64,000 bases of DNA from Leuctra nigra (lineage: Eukaryota; Arthropoda; Insecta; Plecoptera; Leuctridae), in contig OW203766.1 of the NCBI GenBank assembly GCA_934045905.1, forward strand, positions 16,796,309 to 16,860,308. Reading direction: 5' to 3'. This document shows positions 12,026-25,500 of this stretch, piece after piece. Numbering within the stretch: position 1 is the first letter of the stretch; the number at the start of each line of letters is the position of its first letter. The position numbers were made by a program, and so were the translations under genes. The notes below the pieces were generated by a model. The model was not told the DNA's origin. It saw only the letters and a list, made by a program, of their open reading frames with translations, and searched no databases.

Positions 12026-12531
12026 GAAATAATTTGTATTAGTGTACTAATCATACTTAAAATTGTCCATGCAATTCCGTTTACAGAAATGAAATCTGAT
12101 TAAAACTGGTTAAGTAATTTATAAAAATTATTTTTTTGGTTGTAACATAACACTACATGCATTTGTAATTTTAACAATACAATGTATAGTGATATAATTC
12201 CAATGATGTTTTGACAAATATAGGGGTCAGTGTTGTTTTAATACATATACCTGGTTGACTAAAAATTCATGAACTGTCAAAGTAAAATAACACTATATGC
12301 ATTTGTAATTTTAACAATACAATGTAGTGTCAATTTTACATATATTGTATTGGAGAACCTGGCTGCCATATACAGTATATGTAAAATAACATTGAAATTT
12401 TTAACAGTGTAGGCTGGGAATGAAGAACAAAATTTAACCCTTCAGACATTCCCAAAGAGGGCCTCTCAAACCAAAGCGTCGCCAAAGAAATAATCGCAGA
12501 AAACATAAAATACTACCCCACTAAGCCCCAT

Positions 12532-12751
12532 TTACACGGTAAAATTTCCTATCAAATCTTTTATAAAATATTTGTTAAAATATTTGTCAAATCTTGTATA
12601 TAGAACGTTCATTGTATGATAAAAGATTTTACACAACCCTTTGACATAACATATTACCATCAAATTGTCTTGTTTACACGGTAAAATTTCTTTGAAGAAA
12701 AGATTTTATAAAAGATTTTATAGGAATTATCACCGTGTAAATGGGGCTTTA
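12532..12751. mobile_element. MITE with 18-bp TIRs
   Basis: Terminal inverted repeats AGCCCCATTTACACGGT at both ends of about 220 bp. An internal copy of the subterminal motif (tttacacggtaaaatttc) occurs at about 12,674. No ORF. The target duplication is not clear. Confidence 0.82.
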
Positions 12752-13289
12752 TAGTTCCATTTTGGTCGCAAAAAATATCGGTGGAATCGATCAACTATTT
12801 TAAGAATTTGATACACATGCAGTCTAGTCACATAACCGATTGCAACAGTCCTTTTTCAATACTTGATTATCCAGACGAAAACACAGAGGTTACCGCAGAT
12901 TTCGAGCATGGACGGTTTGTTTATAAGAACCAACCAACGTCACGTGACCTATAACTTGTAATACATTTTCTCCATTCAATTTTTTTCGTCAAGCTTCCTT
13001 ATATCTTATGACATTTCAAATACTGAAAAATGCGAGGCTCTTAGTAAGTGACAAACCGTGTGATATCCACGTGGTCCATCTCACAGCATCTCATTGCCGG
13101 ACATTCTCCGCCCCGCTGCGCGCGGTAATCGCATCTCGGTCTGACGAGGCGGATCATCAGCGCGAGAGGACGTGCTTCGTACCCCGCGCTCTTGTTTGGC
13201 GAACACTTTCACCGCGGGTTCGAACCCCGGCTGTGACACGACAAACACGATCGCGAGGAGGTTCACCCGAGCAGGTGCGCAAGCATCGT

Positions 13290-13440
13290 CGTGTCGTGCT
13301 TGTTTAACGTAGCACGGCTCAGCAACAAGGCTAATGGCGACGATGATGAAGAGGCTGCACGGCCTATTAGTACGGACCTTCCCAGCATTTGCCTCTTTCT
13401 GTCAGGAAGATCGGGCGCGGGAATCGCCCGTTCAAACCCT
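13290..13440 (-). mobile_element. SINE copy interrupted by a foldback element
   Basis: The tail and body of the SINE family (tttaacgtagcacggctcag, cttcccagcatttgcctc) run up to 13,440. There the head is broken by the inverted repeat at 13,441-13,739. Confidence 0.75.
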
Positions 13441-13739
13441 ATTGGCTGGACGGTCTTATTTGGAGCTTATTCTTAGTGAATCCGGCTCTAAATCGATTTT
13501 CAATCTCATTATTGTCAACTGAGTTGAAGTAAATACAAAAATGAGATTGAAAATCGATGTCGAACGGCGACGAATGAATGATTTTGATGATGTAGAACAT
13601 CAAAATCATCATTTGTCGCCGTTCGCTCAGTTGAAGAAAATACGAAAATGAGATTGAAAATCGATTTAGAGCCGGATTTATTAATGTAAATAGACACGTA
13701 TTCGTTGGATAAGCTCCAAATAAGACCAATCCAGCCAAT
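13441..13739. mobile_element. Foldback/MITE element inserted in a SINE
   Basis: Outer arms attggctggacggtcttatt (13441) and the complementary copy ending 13739. Inner arms around ccggctctaaatcgattttc and its complement. Central palindrome around gaacggcgacgaatg near 13,560-13,625. About 299 bp, no ORF beyond arm translations. Confidence 0.88.
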
Positions 13740-16700
13740 GAGAGAGCTGTACAGTCGAAGTTATGTGTTTTTGAAGTAATAGACGCAGTTTATTTTGGAA
13801 CACAACAAGAATCAACATCTCAACAAGCAGCTCTGACCGATGTTTATGTTCTCCTATCCCGTGATTTACACTAACAATATAATTGCCGACCTGCAAGGAA
13901 ACGTTCTTTTCTCGTCGAATCCGCCCAAATGGCTGGAGGCTGTAGCCCCGGGCGGCCATCTCATTACTCCGCGCCACTCCAGTGCCAGGCTCCACGTCTC
14001 CAGCAGGCTCCAGCAGAACACTGGAGTCTCGGCCTTCACGCTTTTTGTCGTGGTTTCAGATCGGCCATCACGATTCTCGGACGCGATTATAGCTGGAGTA
14101 ATCATGAGATGGGGTTGATTCGACCACAGAGAACCTCCCTTAGCAATCAAAACACACGCCAGTCTGTTGTTTCTCAAACTATAGATTCACTGATTTCCAT
14201 CTGATCATGTAGCGATCATGTGTTTCGGCAGCTTACTTTAATTTTAATTTCAGTTTGAGTGTACAAAGGTCGGACCATTTTCGGAACAAGGTAAAAGTAT
14301 CTGACCCTTGTAGGGAGAGCGTCCATCGACTTTTTTGCAGCTAAATCCACTTTAATTTGATCGGATGCGTGTAGAAAGGTCAAAAGGCCATTTTAGGAAC
14401 AAGTCCTGATATACTTCTAAATTAATTAACTTTTTAAAAAAAAAATGGTTCGAATTCTGTCTACATTTCAGTACAAATATGTTCATACGAAGGCGTTCTA
14501 CTTTGAAATATTTTACATTCTTATTTATCCATCTGGACTAAGTACTCTTTTGTTTGCTATTGAAGTGATCGTTCCAAAGCAAGTAATCGCAGCGTTTTTC
14601 TGTTAAAATAAACGTTAACACCTTCAAGACGGCGGATGTGTTCTTCCTTCAACAAACATCGAGATAAGTGGAAGTAATAAACGTTTTATAAAATTAGGGG
14701 CGAGTTGGGAAGAAAGAAGATTCTCTCTACCTTCGTCGGATAAATGGTATAGGTAATTGTATAAGCTTCAGGATGCGTCATGTCTCGGAGTTTCCTTAGC
14801 TCTTTCTTCATCTTGTCCGGGTTCGATTCCAGCAATTGTCCGTGGTTTTCGATATGCAAATGCAGGCAAGTTCTTATTAATACACCACGAGGGCCCTACC
14901 CATTTTCATCATCATCGACAGAAGGAAGAAAAATAACAAAATGTTGAGTCATTACACCTGTTATGACACTATCAGAATTTGGTAAAACTATTGAATAATA
15001 CGAATTACTACCTGAAAATTCCACAATCGAAATGACAACAACACGATTCCACTCCACACCTTTTTCAAATTAAAATTCCGTGATTTCTTTTCCGTTCGAT
15101 TAATTCGCATCGAATGAATTGTGTCCGCCCACTGGCAGAGTTCCTCGGAACAAAATGACACCAGCATGTATAGTTAGTTCTGCTCCATTCGTCGACAGCC
15201 AATTACCACATCGCTGTTCGTTACAAAATAACACGACAAATCTCTGACCTTATTTGGATAGATCGTGCCAAATACAGTGAAAGATTTTACATATTTAATT
15301 TTACTTTCGGATTGTTTAACATTTGAGATGGTAACAGTGAAATGTAGCTGGATTAGTTTGAACGTCAACTTGGAAGAAAAGGAATGTTCGACATAATTTT
15401 TAGAACGGCTTTTGTCTCGTACAAACATGACCTTTCTAATGAGGTGAATTTTAATAATCATCTTTAAAAACCGGAATCATTTAAAGAGAACTAATGATTT
15501 TTATAAACGATAATATTTTCGGCTAGTAGGCCACACACCGATTTTAGAAACCTATCACGACAACGTTATTAAAAATATACTCTCTTTAAAGTATAAAGAG
15601 ATAATGAATTGATATACCAGGGGATTTTGTAGATGCAACCCTATAAGGTCACTGCGGTTTCGATGAACTAACAAATAAAGAAACCATTCAAACGATCTCT
15701 TGAATTCTAACGGCACGAGACTCGGTTTCGATTCCCGGTGTCCTCTCTCGGTGGTCGAATGTGGTTTACTCTACTTGGCCGAGAAAATAGCGGCAACTCC
15801 CTTCTCACAACCCAGAACACTGATAATTCCATCAAACAGTTGTTGCAATCTATCTGTTGCAAATGACAGTGTTTCCGGCGTGAAATACGAACGAGATTGC
15901 TGCGATCTGACTCGCGATAATCATGTGAATTACAAGGAGAAGAAATGTAAAAACTGTTTGATTCCGGTAGCCAGTGCAAGTAGCACTTTACAGAACTAAA
16001 CCACCGTCAATTTGCACTTTGCACCGCCCACAAGTGTGAAACCGAAGAGGAAATAAACTTAAAACAGTAATCCCGTTTTTATAGGTGCATCGACAGCTGT
16101 CTTTGGCTGTGATTGAAGAAACGGTGTGAGGATGAGCGGTTTTTGGCTCCCTTTCGACAGAAAAATATAATAAATCTTCAGTCGCAACGTACATCCTCCT
16201 ATAACTCCAACACCCGCGGGTAAATAAAAAGTACGCTAAGATTTAGTCATTATCCATGGAAATTATCCTTGGCCCATGCCCATAATCAATCATCTACGCT
16301 TCTTTTCAGTAGCACAATGCGAAACGTTGCCCAATTCAAATATTATGTATATTATTTGTGTGAGCGGCCAATATCATAACCCAAATACTATTGTCTTCGA
16401 TCCCAATGACAAAGACCTAAATAATCCTTATTTCATTTGATCAAAAATGTGTTAACGTCATCTGGTTTGAATGACCTCTAAGAAAATTGTAGTCCAATAT
16501 AACGGAAAACTATAACACACATTCTACTCGATAGTTATCCACTAGTGAAACATGTGATATACCACAATTAATTGAAATCTGATAAAGAACATTGGAGAAG
16601 TGTGATTAAGCAGGCGAGAGAGATATTCAATTAATCCATGTTGACTTAGTGAATTGCAGCTTTGTGTCGAAGAAGGTCGTCCAGCCAAGGTTGAGGAGTT

Positions 16701-16924
16701 GGAGTGCAAGAAAGGGCACATGGTCGCTGTTCTGGTTCTCTCCTAGGCGTGGTCCCCCATGCCGATGTCAGGCCTGTCATGTGAGAGCATGACACTTGCA
16801 TGACAGATGCATCCAACTGTTCACACTGACATGGCTTGGACGCTTTTAATTTATGACTTTTTAAGATGAGACAGCTAGGACATTTGGCATGTGAAAGAAG
16901 GTCTGGGGGAGGCGATGAAGAATA
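13740..16924. other. Intergenic or intronic DNA with SINE remnants
   Basis: 13,920-14,120 is GC-richer, with overlapping ORFs in three frames, none recognisable. A B-box-like ctcggtttcgattcccggtg lies at 15,720-15,740. Remainder AT-rich. Confidence 0.45.
14775..14930 (+). mobile_element. Degenerate SINE copy
   Basis: Head ccgggttcgattccagc, then ccgtggttttcgatatgcaa, gcaggcaagttcttattaat and ccctacccattttcatcat. Same order of blocks as the full-length SINE, strongly decayed. Confidence 0.55.
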
Positions 16925-17290
16925 GGTTCGTGTTGGGAGCGTTACGGCCGTGGCATATTATTAGTAAGACACTATCCCAGAATTTGCCTCTCTACTGAGG
17001 AATGTTTTGATTAAACCTCAGTCAGAGAGCTTGACCTTGAGAATTAATATGCTGGGATAGTTCAAATATCTCGCCCAACACCTTTCGCTTACGTATGAAA
17101 AAATGTCGGGGGAACAGTGGGTAGGAAGGAAAATATATTGGGAAGTTGACGGTTGTGTCATATAAGTAAGAAAACTACCCACGACTGAGGAATTAGTTGA
17201 TGAAACCTCAGTCAGCACAGTCGACCTTGAGAATTCAGAGCAGCTATTATCCAGTAAAATCGTCTGGGATTGTTCAATATATCGCTCATC
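16925..17290 (-). mobile_element. Two degenerate SINE copies in tandem
   Basis: Both halves contain a run of a(c/a)tatccca or actaccca, then an interrupted ctgaggaat...aacctcagtcag and cttgaccttgagaatt. This corresponds to the SINE body and head in minus orientation. They are old and broken. Confidence 0.55.
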
Positions 17291-18117
17291 ATTCATTCGT
17301 CCTTCCACCATTACCACGTTAAACCATAGACGAGGTTAAACCCATTACAAACCCTTCCCATTATCAAACTTCCGTGTTAATTACAATTTTCGATATATTT
17401 TGATTACCCGAATTTCTCAGAAGATAACTTGCATTTTATCCAAGTCTGAATCCTCCTCAGGGTACGAAAATGCAATCAGAATTCTCGGACTTTGTGAATT
17501 TTAATTTCCCCTCGCGATCAAACAGTCCTTCTCGGAAACAATTAGTGAAACACTGGACCACCTGTTAGGATTAAATCACAGATAACTCTTGTATACAAAC
17601 ATGATCTTAAATCATGGAATAATAGTTTTGTAATGAATAATTGCCTTTTTCACAAGTCACGATCCACGGCGGTGTCTAAAAAACATATTTTTTCATCGGA
17701 ACAAAATGGAGTTGTCTCGTTTTAACTCATCTTCCTGCGTGCGAGTCGACGTGTAATGGAGTTTTAAACGTCCTTCTGATTGGTCGGTCGAGAGGTCAAC
17801 GCTAATGCTGATGAACTAAATGAGTTGTCGAATGAATATGATTGGAGGTAAACACACCTCAAACGTTTGGAACTAATGCCAGTTATCTGAAGACGATTTG
17901 CTCGCCGTCTGATCGAGTCAAGTGGAATCTTAGATTTGAGTTTGTAGATTCTCAAGATGTGGAATTCTCGGTTTTCTAAAGTGAATTGCCATTTAGTAGA
18001 GGTGTGGAACGGCAAATTGTAATGCTAGGACGAAATAAATATATGATTTTGAAGGGAGAAATCGCGTAAATGAAAAAATAGTATGAGAATAGTGTAACTG
18101 AGGCTCACAATATGAAA

Positions 18118-18240
18118 CGGTGCAAGTTGGATCTTGTGGTCCCGGGTTCGATTCCCTAGACTGAGGCATTTTCGTGGTTTTCCTCAGTCGACAGGCAAAT
18201 GTTGGAAAGTTTTCCTATTAATATGGCAATCTCATATGAC
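18118..18240 (+). mobile_element. SINE copy, 5' half
   Basis: B-box head ggtcccgggttcgattccct followed by the family body (gtggttttcctcagtcgaca, caaatgttggaaag). Truncated after the cttcccacc region. Confidence 0.75.
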
Positions 18241-21154
18241 GCCACAGCTGACCAAAATCTAACTGGGGGTAGATGCTTTCACTAAATAATATATTTCTTA
18301 ATTTAATTACCTTTTTATTTCATACCAATTCTGTCTTTTTTTAAATATTTTTCTTTGAAAACTACATTTAAAATACGATTAAACTATAGAAAAATAACTT
18401 GTCCTCCAACAAAATGAAAAACATTGAGTCCTGTTACCAAAGCAACCCCTGCTATTCTTCACCATCATCTCCCTATCAATTGGCCCCTTAGTGTCGTCTT
18501 CCCAAGATGTACAGTTATTGGTAAGAATATCCTTCAATAGACCGTGACTTTACTCCGAAGTGATAAAACTCTCCACCACTGAACCACTCCTCTTGGTGTC
18601 GATACAGATCAAGATGACGGGTCCACCGCAGCATCAAGTCCGTTACTAGATCATCGAGATGACATCATGCAGCCACGCCTTGACCCTTGACCTCGAGAGA
18701 AGGTCAACCAATTGGGTTCAATCAATCAAGCCCGGCACCTCCACCAATAAGTTCAATAGAATATGATTCAAAATATAAAACGTTCCAAAACAATGACATT
18801 TGAATTCAACGGTTTTGATACAAAACTTATTCTGTACCTCAGAGGTAGAAGGGCAAGTCCCTTTTAAATTTTACGTGAACACTTTTAGAATGATGTTATC
18901 AAGCTCTATCAATTGGCATTTGGCTGTCAACAAATACAGTCAAATTTAAGTATTTTCTTACGCAATTACTTATGTCACTATTAAAAATATGTTTGGATGA
19001 AGAAATGGACTTCCGACCTTCTACTTCAGATGCACAGAATTAATTTAGCAAGAACAAAACTTGCCTGAAAGAAATATAATGTAATTAAGTTGAGTCATAT
19101 TTGGACTGACGAACTTAAGCGAGTGTTTTAAGTCAACTTTTAAGATGTTTGTCATTCGGAATGATAATTTACCAGTTTACTAATTGATATTCAATACGTT
19201 GTTATCGAAACACAGGTTTTTATAAAAATTAACATAAATCAATAGATTTTAATTGACACATGGTTAGAACTTTTTACGACACAACGGTTCCAGAATGACT
19301 AACTAGACTGTGTTTAAAAGTAATAAAGTCTTCAAGTTTTTTCAGTAAATGGGCTGTACATTTGGAATTTTGCCATTAGAATGTAAGACCAATGTAAATT
19401 TTAATTACTATCACTTTATTTTTAGCAATAAAGTAGTTCAGTATCGATCTCGATCGCCAGTGTTCCAGGTATTGTTGTTCACATCTTTTGTGCCCGCAGC
19501 ATGAAATATGAGAAGTTACCTTGAAAGTAACCTGCCCAAGTATCTGCCAAGTATTATGCAAACTAATCAATCCAGAAACACCTAAGTAATGAGATGATTT
19601 GCCACGCCGCTGTCTGACTTGATTTCGTGGGCCTCGCGTTAAGACCATTGGATACACATCAACTACTCGACCAGCAAATGTTGATAAAATAGGATATTTA
19701 CGGAGTATTGGGAGTAAACGGTAAGACATTCAAAATGCCGTTTCAAAAGATTCTATTTAGACATGGTTTGGCGGCCTCAGAATAGGGGTATTCGTCAAAT
19801 AACAAGACAAAAGGCAAATCTAGAAACTCGAATAATTCGGTAGATAAAGTTCATTCACGATTAGAATAGCAAGCCGTAATGGCGGCGTGTACTACCGTAG
19901 TCAAGTGAACGTATACCTAAACATGTAAATATCAATATAATAATCAAAAAATGTGTATAATACGGCTGTAGATAAAAATAAATCAATTTTATTGAATTTT
20001 TATAATATTTACTACTGTTAAAAATTGTGTATTTGACATAATTTATACAATTTCAATAATACAAAGAAGAAAGTCTTGCCATTGACAGGGCAGTGTTCAA
20101 GTGACTGACCAATGAACGACGTGATCGACTAAAACGTCAGTGATATTCTTATCGTGAACGAACTTTATTTATTTTATGTTCGTAAAACGATACATAATTT
20201 TGTTCACGATTTTTTCTACTTTGAGCCAGTATGTACATTGCATTTTGATTACTACCTGTAATCTTTAAATAATTTATTTTTGTTCAATACGAACAGTAAT
20301 AACATTTCTCGGTCATTTCCGTAACCATTTTGTTGCATTCAAAAACTCCCTGTCCAGTACCGTTTACAATTACATGTTTTGTCATGTTTACATAAAAACA
20401 TAACACCACCAGGAAACATGTGCAAAAACCATCCAGCCGTATTCAAAGCTCTTAAACTAACGGCTGGTTAAAGTTAATACTGTGTTTCCTTTTCACTGGT
20501 CAAAGCGACAGCCAAATGATCCTAACAAACTCGTTAAGACTAATTCCCTCTCGCAAAAGATCCGACACTGACCCCACCGGGACAGGAACCCGGATACACG
20601 AGGTGAAAACCATTAGTTCTCCGCATTGTTGCAGCGTGATTGCATCTTCACACGAATCGATTGTCTTTTCCTGATCCAAATCAGACGACAGTTGCCAGCA
20701 TGCAGTATCCACGAATAGTACAGAAGATCCGGATGGAAATAGACGCTTTACGAGCAATAAAATAGCGTCGACGTCGTATTTATTTAACCAAATGTTCGCG
20801 TTGTATGCTTGTAATGAATGGCATTGAACTCTGTAATTGAGAACAACGCAACGCAACGCATCATGAAAGCAGTTGTTGATTTGAGTCATGTAAGATGGCG
20901 CGTGGGTTGCGTTGCGTCACGTGATTGGGCCGTGGGTGTGACGCGCGCGCTGGCTCAGTCGGACAATCAGCATTATTCAAACCGTGGCTACTGGATCTTG
21001 AGACAGGCAGTGGCGTACCTTCAGGGGAGGTTTAGAAACATGACAGATTGAGAGAAGGAATCTCGTTCTTTGCGAGATGATAGGCGAACAATACAGCTGG
21101 ATTGGCTGCTGGTCAGGGTCCTTTCGGGTTCCTTGACAATTAATCCTTGTTATA
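18241..21154. other. AT-rich DNA, no supported gene
   Basis: The longest frame (minus, 20500-20889, 129 codons) overlaps a tRNA-like stretch (gggttcctgtcccgg on minus) and has no recognisable domain. Nothing else stands out. Confidence 0.45.
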
Positions 21155-21345
21155 AAGTAGAATGTTTGTCTGTATGCCTGTCTGCCCGTCTATTCTTCAT
21201 CTACTCCTATACACCCTTTGACCGATCTCAACCAAATTTTGAACAATTACACTTCAGAACTCTGCAAACAAAATAGACAAACTACCCCACCCCCTGTAAA
21301 AAAAAACAATTTTCCGAGCAACGCCGGTTGGGTCAGCTATAGTTA
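21155..21345 (+). mobile_element. Dispersed repeat with Helitron-like 3' end, copy 2
   Basis: aatgtttgtctgtatgcctg, then acaccctttgaccgatctca, ending ccgagcaacgccggttgggt and cagctatagt. Homologous in order and orientation to 1,488-1,960 but with a single internal module. Confidence 0.55.
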
Positions 21346-21647
21346 CAAATAAAATCAGTTAGATAAAGTGTTAGTCTATATATAGACTTCATCGGATGAT
21401 GCCATTAAAATTTATCAGTAGGTATACGTTTCTTTCAAATACCGTTTTTACTTTGACCAAGTATACATCGGTACTCTTCAATAGCAAAAGTTATGATTGA
21501 TTGACCAATCACTGTTCCATCTCCTAGCTTTGTATCTACCACTGATTACGGAACTCTGTAACTGCAGCAATCGTTGCATGTCACCTCCCCTGCACTATTG
21601 GATGCAAGTGCCGCCATGTTTGACGCGCGTCCCGCCCCAGGTGGCCG

Positions 21648-21905
21648 CGTGACCCGCGGGACGTCGCGACGTGACCCACTGGACGTCGCGACGTGACCCG
21701 CGTGACGTCGCGGCGTGACCAGGAGGCCGTCGCGGCGTGACCCGCGGGACGTCGCGGCGTGACCCGCGGGACGTCGCGGCGTGACCCGCGGGACGTCGCG
21801 GCGTGACCAGGGGGACGTAGCGTCGTGACCCACTGGACGTCGCGGCGTGACCCACTGGACGTCGCGGCGTGACCCACTGGACGTCGCGGCGTGACCCGCG
21901 CGGTG
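21648..21905. repeat. 22-bp CpG-rich minisatellite
   Basis: About 12 copies of gtgacccgcgggacgtcgcgg, with a gtgacccactgg variant (about 22 bp). Six or more CpGs per unit in a generally AT-rich region. Confidence 0.95.
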
Positions 21906-22394
21906 ATTGTCAGAGGTTCGACCAAGGCCGATGGAATGAAAGTGGAGTAAATCCACCTGTCGGTGTCGGGTGTCAGGTGAGAGAAGAAGCTTTGGGTCGC
22001 CGCCAATTGCAGCTACTTGCAATGTTGCAACAGACCACGAGCGAACTTCTTGCGGAGAGTGGAACATTTTTTGGTTACGACATCGTGGGCAATAGAGACC
22101 AGCCAGTTTATGCTCTGCTCTGGTCCCGGAATTCCCAGGTTCGACTCCTTCCGACTTCGCAACTATCTTCTACCATCAATGTAATTGATTATGAAATTAA
22201 CACGTCGTCAGAACTATTCAATTAAAGTTATTTCACATAGTTTGTACTGATTAATTGGTTTTATTTTGTCCTACAGATGTTTAGTCCCAAAACAACTGTT
22301 CCAATTTGTTGCATTATTAAACACCATAAGAACCCATAATAGACAATAAATATCCATTTGTAACAAAATATTGATAAAGTCGTCAAGGACAAAC

Positions 22395-22500
22395 ACGCTA
22401 AAAAGGGTCGTCTTCGTGCTTTTCCTCAGTCGTGAAATGTTGGAAAGCTAAGGTCCCTTTAGGCCACGACAGCTTCCTTCCCACCTTTTAATTTCTTCAT
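22395..22500 (+). mobile_element. SINE body fragment
   Basis: cttttcctcagtcgtgaaat, gttggaaagctaaggtccct and cttccttcccacc match the SINE body in plus orientation. A separate B-box head (cccaggttcgactcc, 22135-22150) lies about 240 bp upstream, so the copy may have been split by an insertion. Confidence 0.6.
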
Positions 22501-25500
22501 GATATCATCCTTATAATCATACGAGACGCGAGGATGACCTAGCTGTCGATTCGACTATAAACCCATTTAGAAATCGTTACTTTCCTACTCTCAAGTCCGC
22601 CTCTACCACCAATAATTATTAGATATTTAATTTCTAACTTGATCACATAATTACAAGTCAATAAAATTTGACAGTTCCAACTAATTTCACGTGCAATTTT
22701 AAAGAGACGCATAAACTTTCTTTAAATGCATGCCGTCACATAAATATAACTCTCCGGTCAGTTTTTATGCCATCATTCACAACACGAACTGACCGATGAA
22801 GTAATTGGTAATCAGCGAGAGTGGTCCATAAAACTTGTCTTTTGCGCGAGTTTATGCCAGAAATCATGTGGCATAGAGCCACCTATTGTCCGAAGATTGA
22901 AAGCTATTGAGACACGACGAACGGTGATGTTTCTCTAGATGCATCAAACCGATGCCACTGACTTTCCCTGACTGCAGAAAACAATAGGTGACGTACCACT
23001 TTCCTGAGAAAGCGATAGAGTTTCGTTGAAAACATACCGTTGATTCGTAACAATGATTCTGCACGGTGGAAAAGACAATGATGATGGGGACTTTCATCTG
23101 GACTTAGTTTACTTTTTAATAAGTGTTTTTATACTTTATTATGTAATTAATTAGAGTGATTAACTGAGTGAATTCGATATGAAATTGTGTTGTTATGGTT
23201 TCGATTTCAACTTTATAGTTTTCATTAAACTGATTAAATGAAACTATACTGAGAATTCTTTTTAATTGTGAACTGATTTTCGATAAATTCGCAATAGCTG
23301 AAGGAACGATTTAATTTTCTTTTGTAGAGCAGATTTGTTAACCTTGTAAATGCTTATAATAATCTAGCGATAAATTGCTCAATAAGCAATCAACTTTTTA
23401 ATACAAAACTAATTATTGCTTTCATATTTGTTTAGAATAAAGTTGCTTCACAAGGTCTTGGAAGTATTCAAGTAATAAATTAGAATATTATAAAAACTAG
23501 ACCGAAAGTTTTCAAAAAAGCAAACGTCATTTTAGACCTGGAACTCAACTGGTTATGGTTGGACCAATGACAAACATTCTAAATACATAATTTTTTGTAA
23601 CAACTATAAAACAATTTGCTGAGAGGGAAAGTTGCCTTAATGACTATTTAAGTATAGTTAATGGCAATTAAGGTAGTGGTGAATTTGGAAGAGGTGTTTC
23701 TGCTAAAACCGCGTCATTAGACGTATACAGAAGCAGTTCAAGAGCATGTGGTAGAGAGTGTTGACCTGTTCACATCGCACTGTTTAGAGTGAAATTATGC
23801 CACCTTATTTATGAAATATGTAAAAAAAAATAAGAAATGAAAGATTATAAATTCAGTGTTCTGTGCAAGCTACTTACTTCACTCTAAAACGCAAGTGTAA
23901 GACGTTTATGGTGCCTTTTGCATGCGTTTCTAAAATGCGTCTAAATCTCAAATTATAAGATACTTTTAAGAGTCTTATAAATTTCTCAACAGTGTCTTTA
24001 TTTGAGGTTTAGACGCTTTTTTATAACTCAAATAAGGAGACGTTTAGGTTTTAGAGTTTTGCTAGGATGAATAGATACATTTGTTCGAAAACTTGCAATA
24101 TAAACGTTCTAGAGTTTTGTGAGCAAATAAAAATCCCCTAAAAACAATGGGCAAATAAAAAGAAATAAAAGGAAACATTAGACAAAGGTTAGAGTCTGAA
24201 AAAGCCTCGACATCTTCCCAGCAAGTGTTTTCATTGACGATCTGCAACAATCATTGCAGTCAACAGAGCCAACTCTCACGTATCACCATGGTTACAAGAC
24301 GCGACATCGCCTTGTGGTTACCTCTCGTAGTGAGCTTATCCGAACAATACATCGCCGGAATCTCAATTGACGGTTCCATCTCGAAGTGCATTGAACTTAT
24401 TGTTATTCGCCAAGACCTTCTCCTCCATGTCACCTCATGTCACCGGAGTTCAACCAACAGGCGTGCCTCTCGCTTCGCAACCAATTTCATCCGACTTGTG
24501 AGAACTAATCTAAGGAGAATGTGATTCTCACACGCGATTCTCAAGACTGTCGATCAGAATTAACAACCGCACTGACAGATCGATCGACGAATCGATCTTT
24601 CTCGAGATATATCGCAATGTAACGCTCCGTCGACCTTCGCCTCTTCAATTGCATCACGTCTTACTGCACATTTAGTGCATATTGTAATGCACTTTCTTGT
24701 CCATGCTGTCGGTGCAATTATCGTCTCTTGCAGTTTATATTGTGTCAGTGAGGCGCATCGGTGCAGGATAGCTTCTTCACGGTTGCGCAGAAGGTGCGAT
24801 TGATGGTGAAAGACAGCCGATACATATCAATCAATTCGATTTAATAGAAGAAAATAAATGGAAACGCGAGTACGTGATTCTCTTTTCTGTCTGTTGCATC
24901 CATTAATTTCAAGTGCATTTCCGACAGCACATTTGTCACATTATTAAACAAGAAATCACGAGAAGACTATAAGGAAACTCGATCTTATAAGTGTCGCTAA
25001 TTAATAATACAATTTCTTAAAAAATATATAGTCGATCAAGACCATGCTCATGAAGATTTCAGAATCAAGTATTTCTCGTAAGGATTTAATATTCAAATGT
25101 AAATTATTTATTTCATTTATTGCGGTATTTTTGTTTCGGCTGAATGTTATCATCATGAGATCATTCTATTTCAAAAGACAAGATAACAGCCTAAATGTTG
25201 CTGTCATGTGTAATGTATTTGGATTGTTCTTGTGTTTTGACATGAAATTGTCTGATGATGGCTGATAAAACTCAACCGAAACATTGCTTAATTATGAACG
25301 CAGTACTGTAATTATTGAAATGAAAGAGACAATTTATTTGCATTTTAAATGTGTTCGAAATATTTTCCGGTCATTTAATTCATATTCAAGTGTGCTAAAT
25401 TGTAAACATATCGCAGAAAATAGAAACTCATTTGCAAGTACACACTTTTATATACACACGTTACTTTTTTGCATCCACTGAAAGTTGTTTGATGTATTTT

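Larger units (their letters stand above)
6905..12530. other. AT-rich intergenic or intronic DNA
   Basis: No recognisable exon. Apart from the tRNA-like pieces annotated separately, a 33-bp direct repeat (tgcatttgtaattttaacaa) occurs at about 12,160 and 12,300. A B-box-like ggtttgattccc (minus) is near 7,870-7,900. Confidence 0.5.

Noticed and set aside
20500..20889. 129-codon minus-strand ORF
   Set aside because: No domain, overlaps a tRNA-like stretch, no splice or promoter context. Possible but unsupported.
21546..22067. 141- and 173-codon minus-strand ORFs
   Set aside because: Translation of the 22-bp array in more than one frame; flanks have no recognisable domain.
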